Shown in pieces: positions 36,231 to 43,800 of a stretch of 64,000 nt of DNA. The DNA is from an uncultured Clostridia bacterium (GTDB taxonomy: Bacteria; Bacillota; Clostridia; Oscillospirales; Oscillospiraceae). A program made the translations under genes and the position numbers. The stretch is from the NCBI GenBank assembly GCA_946550725.1, contig CAMNQX010000001.1:1-64000 (forward strand). The letters are read 5' to 3'. A model generated the notes under the pieces. It was not told the DNA's origin, ran no database searches, and worked only from the letters and a program-made list of their open reading frames with translations. How positions within the stretch are numbered: position 1 is the stretch's first letter; every line of letters starts with the position of its first letter.

Positions 36231-36923
36231 TCACGCTTCCGTCTCTTCGATAACGTAACCGACTCCTCTGACCGTACGGATGAGCTTCAAGTCAAATTTC
36301 TCGTCCAGCTTGGAGCGGAGAAAGCGGATATACACATCCACGGCGTTGGTCTCGCCCACGAAGTCAAAGCCCCAGACGTGGTCCAGCAGCGCGTCCCGGG
36401 TGACCACCTTTCCTTTGTTGCGCAAAAGGTACTCCAACAGGTCGAACTCCTTGCGGGTCAGCTCCACCCGCTGGCCGTTCACCGTCACCTGGCGGCTGTC
36501 CGGCTCCAGGGCCACCGGCCCGGCGGTGAGGGTCACCCCCTCCGCCTCCCCCTGGGGCTTGGCCGTGACCCGGAAGGCGGCGCGGATGCGGGCCAGCAGC
36601 TCTTCGATGGCGAAGGGCTTGGTAATATAGTCGTTGGCCCCCAGGTCCAACCCGGAGACCTTGTCCATCACCGCGTCCCGGGCGGTGAGCATAATGACAG
36701 GTACTTGAGATTCCTTACGCAGGCGGCGCAGCACCTCCATCCCCGACATCCCGGGGAGCATCACGTCCAGCAGGATCAGGTCGAACCGGCCGCTGAGGGC
36801 CTTTTCCAGTCCATCGGAGCCGTCAAAGGCCTTGTCCACCTCGTAGCCCTCGTACTGCAGCTCCAGCTCCACCATCCGGGCCAGCTTTTCCTCGTCCTCT
36901 ACCAACAAAATGCGTTCCGCCAC
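36231..36923 (-). CDS. Two-component response regulator (OmpR/PhoB type)
   Basis: 230 residues. Receiver domain with acidic pocket EDEE, phospho-acceptor Asp in LILLDVMLPG (about residue 52), conserved Thr in MLTARDA and Lys in YITKPFA, then a winged-helix DNA-binding domain (ELTRKEFDLLEYLLRNKGKV; VRGVGYVIEE at the end). GTG at 36923 follows GGGAGGG. Its upstream neighbour is a membrane protein of the same unit; its kinase is downstream beyond the repeats. Confidence 0.95.
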   Translation of the reverse strand: MAERILLVEDEEKLARMVELELQYEGYEVDKAFDGSDGLEKALSGRFDLILLDVMLPGMSGMEVLRRLRKESQVPVIMLTARDAVMDKVSGLDLGANDYITKPFAIEELLARIRAAFRVTAKPQGEAEGVTLTAGPVALEPDSRQVTVNGQRVELTRKEFDLLEYLLRNKGKVVTRDALLDHVWGFDFVGETNAVDVYIRFLRSKLDEKFDLKLIRTVRGVGYVIEETEA

Positions 36924-36938
36924 GTCGTTTCCCTCCCG

Positions 36939-37475
36939 TCATCCATGGGGCTTCTCGTTCTGCATCTTTTCCCGCCACAGGGCCACTTTCTCCTCCAGCC
37001 ACCCCCAGGCGGTGTTCAGACAGTCGTTGTTCCACTGGGGACCGACCCAGGTGAAGTGCCACCCCACCATCAGCCCCACCAGGAACAGCACCGGGGCGAC
37101 CCAGAAGCGCACCACCAGCAAAAGCAGTAAGATCGCCCCCGGGATCGTCGTCAGCCGCTTGCCGTGATGGGTCAGCTCCACCCCGTTGAGAATGGGGTGG
37201 TTCACCAGCCCGGAGAGGATGGCCATGGCGATCTCCTTGGCCTTCGCCTCGGTGGACGCCTCCTCCCCCGCCGTCTCTGCGGGGACAGGCAGCTGGGCCG
37301 CAGCGGCGGCGGTGGAGTGGCTGTGGACCACCCGTTCCTCCGCCCTCCGGCCCCGCTCCAGCAGGAGCGCCGCGTCCAACAGGTCGCCTCCCGTCTCGTC
37401 CAGGGCGCGGGCGGCCTCCTCCGGGGTGACCTTCATGCGCTCTGCCAGACGCTGTATCTTTTCTTCACGCTCCAT
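36939..37475 (-). CDS. Membrane protein with N-terminal UBA-like domain (DUF4342-like)
   Basis: 178 residues. Residues about 1-42 form a three-helix UBA-like domain (EKIQRLAERMKVTPEEAARA, then DETGGDLLDAALLLE), as in DUF4342; an Ala/Glu linker follows, then one or two membrane helices (about 113-142) and an aromatic cytosolic tail. ATG at 37475 is preferred because AGGAGGG lies 6 nt upstream, whereas the ATG at 37481 touches it. It is 15 nt upstream of the response regulator and probably co-transcribed, so it may belong to the same envelope response. Confidence 0.7.
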   Translation of the reverse strand: MEREEKIQRLAERMKVTPEEAARALDETGGDLLDAALLLERGRRAEERVVHSHSTAAAAAQLPVPAETAGEEASTEAKAKEIAMAILSGLVNHPILNGVELTHHGKRLTTIPGAILLLLLVVRFWVAPVLFLVGLMVGWHFTWVGPQWNNDCLNTAWGWLEEKVALWREKMQNEKPHG

Positions 37476-37551
37476 GTCCATCCCTCCTATTGTCGCCGTC
37501 AGTATACCCCACCTGCCGGCAAAAGGGAATTTAGGTTTGCTTAAAACTACA

Positions 37552-38721
37552 TTAAATCCGCGCCACGCCGCTGTCCCGGGCGGCCTGAGCCACGGCGGAG
37601 GCCACGGCAGGGCACACCGCCGGGTCGAAGGGCAGGGGCAGGATAAAGTCCGCCGACAGCTTGTCCCCCACCAGCGACGCCAACGCCTGGGCGGCGGCGT
37701 GCTTCATCTCCTCATTGATGACCGAGGCCCGGGCGTCCAACGCCCCCCGGAACACGCCGGGGAAGGCAAGGACGTTGTTGATCTGATTGGGGAAATCGCT
37801 GCGGCCGGTGCCCACCACCGCCGCGCCGGCGGCGCGGGCCTGGTCGGGCATGATCTCGGGCACGGGGTTGGCCATGGGGAACAAAATGGGGTCCTTGGCC
37901 ATGGACTGGACCATTTCGGGGGTCACCGTGCCGGGAGCAGAGACGCCGATGAACACGTCCGCCCCCTTGAGTACGTCGGCCAGGGTCCCCCGCTTACCCG
38001 CCTTGTTGGTGTGGGCGGCCAGCTCGGCCTTGGCGGCGTTCAGCCCCTCCCGGCCTTGGTAGATCGCCCCCTGGCGGTCGCACACGATGGCGTCCCCCAG
38101 GCCCATGGACTGCAGCAGCTTGCAGATGGCGGTGCCTGCCGCCCCCGCGCCGGAAAAGACGGCGGTGAGGTCCTCCATCCTCTTCCCTGTCACCTTGAGG
38201 GCGTTCAGCAGGGCCGCCGCCACCACGATGGCGGTGCCGTGCTGGTCGTCGTGGAAGATGGGGATGGAGCACTTGGCCTGGAGCTTTTTCTCGATCTCAA
38301 AGCACCTGGGGGCGGCGATATCCTCCAGATTCACCCCGCCGAAGGAGCCTTGGAGCCGGGCCACCGTGTCCACGATCTCGTCCACGTCGTGGGTGTTGAC
38401 GCACAGGGGGATGGCGTCCACTCCGCCGAAGGCTTTGAACAGCACGCACTTGCCCTCCATCACGGGCATCCCCGCCTCGGGGCCGATATCTCCCAGGCCC
38501 AGCACCGCCGAGCCGTCGGTGACCACCGCCACGGTGTTCCACCGGCCGGTCAACTCAAAAGACAGCGACGGGTCCTTCTGGATCTCCAGACAGGGCTGGG
38601 CCACGCCGGGGGTGTAGGCCAGGGACAGGTCCTCCTTGCTCTCCACCGCCATCTTGGGCACGACGGACAGCTTCCCCTTCCATTCATAATGTAAGCGCAG
38701 GGATTCTTTTGCGTAATCCAT
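37552..38721 (-). CDS. NAD(P)-dependent malic enzyme
   Basis: 389 residues, the short bacterial malic enzyme without a phosphotransacetylase domain. It oxidatively decarboxylates malate to pyruvate. Seen: SLAYTPGVAQPCLEI, TDGSAVLGLGDIGPEAGMPV, the metal/catalytic region IPIFHDDQHGTAIV, and the Rossmann motif FSGAGAAGTAI (about residues 190-200). AAGGAGG lies upstream of the ATG, 13 nt after the ImmA-like gene's stop, with no promoter between, so it appears to be the last gene of an XRE-ImmA-malic enzyme operon. Confidence 0.94.
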   Translation of the reverse strand: MDYAKESLRLHYEWKGKLSVVPKMAVESKEDLSLAYTPGVAQPCLEIQKDPSLSFELTGRWNTVAVVTDGSAVLGLGDIGPEAGMPVMEGKCVLFKAFGGVDAIPLCVNTHDVDEIVDTVARLQGSFGGVNLEDIAAPRCFEIEKKLQAKCSIPIFHDDQHGTAIVVAAALLNALKVTGKRMEDLTAVFSGAGAAGTAICKLLQSMGLGDAIVCDRQGAIYQGREGLNAAKAELAAHTNKAGKRGTLADVLKGADVFIGVSAPGTVTPEMVQSMAKDPILFPMANPVPEIMPDQARAAGAAVVGTGRSDFPNQINNVLAFPGVFRGALDARASVINEEMKHAAAQALASLVGDKLSADFILPLPFDPAVCPAVASAVAQAARDSGVARI

Positions 38722-38734
38722 GGTGTTTTCCTCC

Positions 38735-39160
38735 TTAAATTTCCCCGTCCAACAGCCCGTAATGGGCCAGGGCCTTTTTCATAAATTCCTCCGTGACCTC
38801 AAAGTGCTCCGCCAGCTCCCAGACCTCCCGCACGCCCCGCTCCAGCGCCGCGTCCAGCTCCTTCCGGGGCACCAGCTGGGCGATGGCCCAGCGGTCGGCG
38901 TGCAGCTCGTGGCGGCGGCGCAGGTCCAGCGCCGCGTAGCGGTTGTAGAAGCTGCCTGTGACACAATGTCCCAGCTCATGACAGAGCTTGACCTTTTCGT
39001 CCGCGGCGCAGGTGACCCTGGAAGGGTCCAGGGCCACGGCGCACCGTCCCCCCGCCCACTCCATGGGCAGGGACAGCGACTGCGCCCGGCGCAGGGGCCG
39101 GAGGTCCACGTCGATCCCCCGTTCCTCCGCCAGACGGTAGAGGGATAAGGTATCTGTCAT
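38735..39160 (-). CDS. ImmA/IrrE family metallopeptidase
   Basis: 141 residues. Zinc-binding HELGH (CHELGHCVTGSFY, about residue 61) with a later HELHADRWA that supplies the third ligand and stabilising region, as in ImmA/IrrE. Family members cut a partner XRE repressor in response to stress; the adjacent XRE gene, ending 3 nt upstream, is the likely target. No DNA-binding domain of its own. Confidence 0.9.
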   Translation of the reverse strand: MTDTLSLYRLAEERGIDVDLRPLRRAQSLSLPMEWAGGRCAVALDPSRVTCAADEKVKLCHELGHCVTGSFYNRYAALDLRRRHELHADRWAIAQLVPRKELDAALERGVREVWELAEHFEVTEEFMKKALAHYGLLDGEI

Positions 39161-39163
39161 TCC

Positions 39164-39517
39164 CTACTTCTTCCTCCTTTGATACTGCTGTGCCTTGTAC
39201 CGGGCGTATTCCTGCACGTCCTCCCACAGCTCGTCCATCTCCGACTCGCTCAGCTCCACGTCCCCGCCCCACAGGGCGGCCCGCAGCGCGCCGTCGCTCA
39301 CCACCCCGCCGTGGGGGTCGTCGCTGCGGCCCATGAGGTAGTCCACCGTCACCTGGAAGAAATCCGCCAGCTTCCGCGTGGTCTCATAGTTCGGCTCCCG
39401 CCGTCCACACTCCCAGTTGGCCACCGTGGACTGGGCCACCCCCAGGGCGTCCGCCAGCGACTGCTGGCTCTGGAAGCCCTGCTCCTCCCGCAAGGCCCGA
39501 AGGCGCTTTTCAAACAT
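39164..39517 (-). CDS. XRE family repressor, partner of ImmA-like protease
   Basis: 117 residues. HTH domain at residues 4-62 (RLRALREEQGFQSQQSLADA, then STVANWECGRREPNYETTR), then an acidic/helical C-terminus that could be the protease-sensitive part, as in ImmR. ATG at 39517 has GGAGG 8 nt upstream; the frame reaching 39637 runs through the promoter and operator. It ends 3 nt before the ImmA-like gene. Likely operators lie in the divergent region 39551-39659. Confidence 0.9.
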   Translation of the reverse strand: MFEKRLRALREEQGFQSQQSLADALGVAQSTVANWECGRREPNYETTRKLADFFQVTVDYLMGRSDDPHGGVVSDGALRAALWGGDVELSESEMDELWEDVQEYARYKAQQYQRRKK

Positions 39518-39550
39518 GGAAATAACCTCCCTGTTTTCAAGTTCCTTCTC

Positions 39551-39659
39551 ATTTAACCACACTTTGAAATTCTTTGCAAGTCCTTTTGAAATAATTACGA
39601 AAATTTTTTCTAAAATTATTTCATTTAGTGTTGACAACCGTCTTCCTTTCTGATAGAAT
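39551..39659. promoter_or_regulatory. Divergent promoters with a shared inverted-repeat operator
   Basis: Minus strand, for XRE-ImmA: TTGCAA (39579-39574), 17 bp, TTAAAT (39556-39551). Plus strand, for the sigma-like gene: TTGACA (39631-39636), 17 bp, TAGAAT (39654-39659). Between the two -35 boxes lies a perfect 10-bp inverted repeat TGAAATAATT (39587-39596) / AATTATTTCA (39614-39623), with a related TTTGAAATT at about 39564-39572 inside the minus promoter. The layout is that of one repressor controlling both directions. Confidence 0.65.
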
Positions 39660-39750
39660 CATTTCAGAAGGACATCCTTCCCTTGACTGTTGTCAGTATA
39701 ATGCGGGAATGGTCCGATAAACAGGACAGATAGAGCAAAGGAGGCGCGAC

Positions 39751-40293
39751 ATGGAAGAACAAAACATTCAGAAGCAGGGGGACGGCGCAAAGGAGCTGGA
39801 CCGGGGAGATCTGGTGGAGGAGCTGATCCGCCGCTACCGCCCCATGGTCTACGCCGCGGCGCGGCGGGTGGCGCCGTGGCTGCGGCAGGACGAGGACCTG
39901 CTGCAGTGCGGGCTGATCGGCCTGTGGAAGGCGGCGGAGCAGTGGGACGAGGAGCGGCCCTTCCCCGCCCTGGCCCGGCGGTGCATCGAAAACGAGATGG
40001 TCACCTATCTCCGCCGCCAACAGCGGCAGGGGTTTGCCGTCCCGCTGGACTGGCTGGGCGAGGCGGCGGCCTACGAGGAGGACTGGTCGGCGGTGGAGAC
40101 CCGGGCGGGGGTGGAACGGATCACCGCCCCCCACAGCCGGGACCGGGCGCTGCTGCTGGCGGTGGCGGACGGGTACTCCCCGGCCGAGGCGGCGCGGCGG
40201 CTGGGCATCTCCCGGCAGACCGCCGCCCGCAAGCTCCGCCGGGCGGGGCGGCGGCTGGGACTGCCGGTTGCAAAAGGGGGCGGGAAGGTGTAA
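39751..40293 (+). CDS. Small sigma-70-like factor
   Basis: 180 residues. Residues about 18-90 match sigma region 2 (LVEELIRRYRPMVYAAARRV, LLQCGLIGLWKAAEQWDE, FPALARRCIENEMVTYLRR). After a linker, residues 130-165 form a helix-turn-helix like region 4 (LLAVADGYSPAEAARRLGIS, RQTAARKLRRAGRRLG). Region 3 is missing or reduced, so it resembles small accessory sigma factors. AAAGGAGG lies upstream of the ATG. Its strong promoter faces the XRE-ImmA operon across a shared operator. Whether it binds core polymerase is not proven by sequence. Confidence 0.8.
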   Translation: MEEQNIQKQGDGAKELDRGDLVEELIRRYRPMVYAAARRVAPWLRQDEDLLQCGLIGLWKAAEQWDEERPFPALARRCIENEMVTYLRRQQRQGFAVPLDWLGEAAAYEEDWSAVETRAGVERITAPHSRDRALLLAVADGYSPAEAARRLGISRQTAARKLRRAGRRLGLPVAKGGGKV

Positions 40294-40329
40294 AATAGAC
40301 CCACGATCGACACAGGGAGGGGTTTTGCG

Positions 40330-40662
40330 TTGAACATCCAGATCTTCGGCAAGTCCAAGTGCTTTGACACCAAAAAGGCCCAGCGGTATTTTAAGGAGCG
40401 GCGCGTCCCCTTCCAGAACATCGACCTGCTGGACAAGGGCATCAGCCGGGGGGAGCTGAAAAGCGTGATGGCCGCTGTGGGGCTGGACGCCCTTATCGAC
40501 CCCAAGCACCCCGACGCGGCCCTGCTCCAATACCTGGCCTACGACGAGGACAAGGTGGAAAAGCTGCTGGAGGACCCCAGGCTGCTGAAAACCCCCATCG
40601 TTCGCAACGGCCGTCAGGCCACCGTGGGCCACTGTCCTGAGGTCTGGAAAAAGTGGGAATAA
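40330..40662 (+). CDS. ArsC/Spx-family thioredoxin-fold protein
   Basis: 110 residues starting at TTG, with GGGAGGGG upstream. Thioredoxin fold of the ArsC/YffB/Spx group: FGKSKCFDTKKAQRYF near the N-terminus has a single Cys followed by FDT, not the CxxC of Spx; RGELKSVM and LLKTPIVRNGRQATVG are family segments, with the conserved Arg after the cis-Pro region. It might be an arsenate-reductase-like or redox regulator; no arsenic genes are nearby. It is 36 nt after the sigma-like gene and probably co-transcribed. Confidence 0.85.
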   Translation: MNIQIFGKSKCFDTKKAQRYFKERRVPFQNIDLLDKGISRGELKSVMAAVGLDALIDPKHPDAALLQYLAYDEDKVEKLLEDPRLLKTPIVRNGRQATVGHCPEVWKKWE

Positions 40663-40690
40663 GGCAAGCGCTTCGGCGCTTGCCTTTTTT
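40663..40690 (+). terminator. Intrinsic terminator after ArsC-like gene
   Basis: Nine-bp GGCAAGCGC stem with a UUCG tetraloop (40663-40684), followed by six T (40685-40690), directly after the stop codon. Confidence 0.92.
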
Positions 40691-40724
40691 GTGGAAAAGT
40701 CAACGGGTTTGCCGGGAAAATACA

Positions 40725-40753
40725 TTGACAAATCCGCCGTTTCTTGGTAAAAT
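40725..40753 (+). promoter_or_regulatory. Sigma-A promoter of the GH84 surface protein gene
   Basis: TTGACA (40725-40730), 17-bp spacer, TAAAAT (40748-40753), 70 nt before the ATG. Confidence 0.75.
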
Positions 40754-40822
40754 TGCCATATGTGTTTTCAGGTTCTTTGGGTGCTTTTGAACAAAACGCC
40801 GAAAATAACAGGGAGGTCATTC

Positions 40823-43800
40823 ATGATGAAAAAGCAACGAGTTTTGGCGGCGCTGTTGGCGCTGGTCATGGTGGTGGGCCTGCTGCCTGTCAGCGCGCTG
40901 GCGGCCCGGATCGACGACCAGATCCTGCCTCTGGAGGCCCCGGGGGAGAAGCCCTCGGACCTGGCGGCCGCCACTCCGGCGGGCGCGCTGGATGGGGCGG
41001 AGCTGCTGGAGACCCCGGCGGACGCCACCGCCGCCGGCAGCGTGGTGGGCACGGCATATTCCGACGATCCCAACGCCTATGAGATCTACCCCGTGCCCCA
41101 CTCTGTGGTCTACCCCAGTGACCACGGCTCCTTCACCATGACCACCGACGTGAACATTGTGAAGGGCGCGGGGGTGGACGACTACACCGTGAACTTCGTC
41201 AAAGAGATCTTGGCGAAGTTCGGCCGCACGGACGGCAACATCACCGTCACTGACGCGGCGGCGGCGGGCAAGACCAACATCGTCCTGGCCATCCACGGCG
41301 ATAACGATGCGATCACCCCCGCCTCCGTCACCGACCTCTGGACGGCCGCGGACAAGTTTGACTCCTACCTCCTCAAGGCGGAGGACGGCGCCATTACCAT
41401 CATCGGCAAGGACACGGACGCGGTCTACTGCGGCGTGGCTACCCTCCAGATGATGTTCACCTCCTTCAACGGCGCAAAGTTCCTCAACGCCACCATTGAG
41501 GACTATTCCAACACCGTGTTCCGGGGCTTCATCGAGGGCTTCTACGGCGGCTTCAGCTATGCCCAGCGGGAGAGCCAGATGCGCTCCCTCCGGGACGTGA
41601 AGGGCAATATGTACGTCTTCGCCTCCAAGACCGACCCCTACCACGGCAACCAGTGGAGCACCCTCTACCCCTCCGATGAGCTGGACCAGATCAAGCATCT
41701 GGTGGCCGTGGGCAAGGAAGTGAAGGTGAACTACACCTGGTCGGTCCACATCGGTAAGGGCGGCGTGCTGAACAATGTGGACAACGGCGCCGCTGACGGC
41801 GCGGCGGACTTTGTCAACGAGAGCGTTTACAACGACCGGCTGACCAAGATGAAGGCCAAGTTCCAGCAGCTCTATGACGCCGGCGTGCGCTCCTTCAACG
41901 TCCTCAACGACGACTACAACTCCGGCACCCACCGGGTGCAGGTGAAATTCCTCAACGACATCAACGCCTGGCTGAAGGCAAAGGGCGACTGCATGCCCCT
42001 CATCTACTGCTGCTCGGGGTATAACGTAGCTTGGGCGGGGAACGGGGCCGAGATGACCGCCCTGGCGGGTCTGGACGACGACATCTACCTCTACTGGACA
42101 GGCGGCGACGTCAACTCCCCCATTACCCAGGAGGACACGACCTGGGCCTACAGCCGCTCCCACCAGCCCATCGTCACCTGGATCAACTACCCCTGCTCCG
42201 AGCACTGCGGCAAGCGGGGCGTGTTCCTGGGCGACATCAGCCACTATGTGAAGGACGCCGACGGCCTCACCGACCATTACGGCATCCTGGCCAACCCCAT
42301 GGACTGGGCGGAGGCCAACAAGGTGGCTTACTTCCAGCTCCTCTCCTGGGCTTGGAACCGGGACGAGTACACCTCCTATCTCACCGACCTGTGGGAGGAC
42401 AGCTTCAAGTACCTCCAGCCCGAGGTGGCGGGGGCGTACCGCACCATCGCCCGCAACGTCTCCAACGCCCCCAACTCGGGCCGGGTGTCCTACTTCCCCG
42501 AGTCGGAGTACATCAAGGACAAACTGGCCGCCGTGCAGACCGCGGCGCTGGCGGGTGAAAATCTCCAGAGTAACGAAAACGCCCTGGCCCTTCTGGACGA
42601 GTTCGACAACATTCTCGCCGCCGTCCAGGCCTTCCGCAGCGGCTGTACAAACGACTCCCTGAAAACCGAGCTGGAAACCTGGCTCCGCTCTCTGGAAAGC
42701 GTGGTCACCGCCGGTCAGAAGGCCATCGCCGCGGTGAACGCCCTGTCCGTGGGTAACGACGCCACCACCTGGAACCTTTTCTCTGAGGGCGCGGTGGCTC
42801 TGGGCCGCTGGGACGACTTCTCCCACAATGACAACGGCGGCGCCAGCCGCGTCAGCCTGTCGGGCAGCCTGCGGCTCCAGCCCTTTGCCGAAGCCTTGCT
42901 CAACTATGTCAAGGAAGCCATGGCCCAGGCCTTCAACCCCGGCGGCGGTCTCACCGGCGACCTGGCCCCCATCATCCGCCTGGGCGGCGTGGACAAGTCC
43001 GGCGAGGCCGAGGCCGCCAAAATGCTGGACGGCGATCCCTCCACCTGCGCCAACTTTAATACCAACCAGGCCGCGGACGACTACTACGGCGTGGACCTGG
43101 GCGCGGTGAAGCTGGTGTCCGGCGTCGATATCCTCCAGGGGAACAGCGACAGCGACCACGACTATTTCCACAAGGCCACGCTGGAGTATTCCGCCGACAA
43201 CGAGCACTGGACCACCCTGGCCACCAAGGTCAACTCCCACCATATCGCGGTGGAGGGCCTGAACATCGCCGCCCGCTATGTGCGCCTGCGGCTGTTGGAG
43301 ACGGGCTATGGCAATAAGGCAAACTACTGGACGCACATTCGCGAGTTCACCGTCACCGCCCGGGAGCCGGGCCTGCTCTACACCGACGCCGCCGACACCA
43401 CCGGCGTGACCGCCGTGGTAGACGGCGAGTCCTACGTCCTCACCGTCCCCTCCCTGACCCTTGCCGCCGGGGAGTATGTGGGCCTTCAGCTCCCCGAGCT
43501 GACGGGCATCCAGACCGTCAGCACCCAGGGGACTCTGCCCAGTGGTGTGAAGCTGCAATACTCGGTGAACGGCACCCAGTGGACGGACAACGCCCCCGCC
43601 CAGACCGCCCTGATGGGCTATGTCCGCCTTCTGAACAGCGGCTCTGATCCGGCGACGCTGTCCGGCGTGACCCTCACCGCCAGCAAGCCCATCCGCACCG
43701 AGCTTCGCTTTGTCAGCTCCAACGTGGGGGTGTACGACGGAAGCTGGGATAACGTGGTAGACGGCAACCGCCTGTCCCTGGTCCATACCAACACAAAGCA

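Noticed and set aside
37552-40662. Integrated element (ICE or prophage) suggested by the XRE/ImmA pair
   Set aside because: No integrase, relaxase, replication or structural genes, no tRNA or flanking repeats; surrounding genes are chromosomal.
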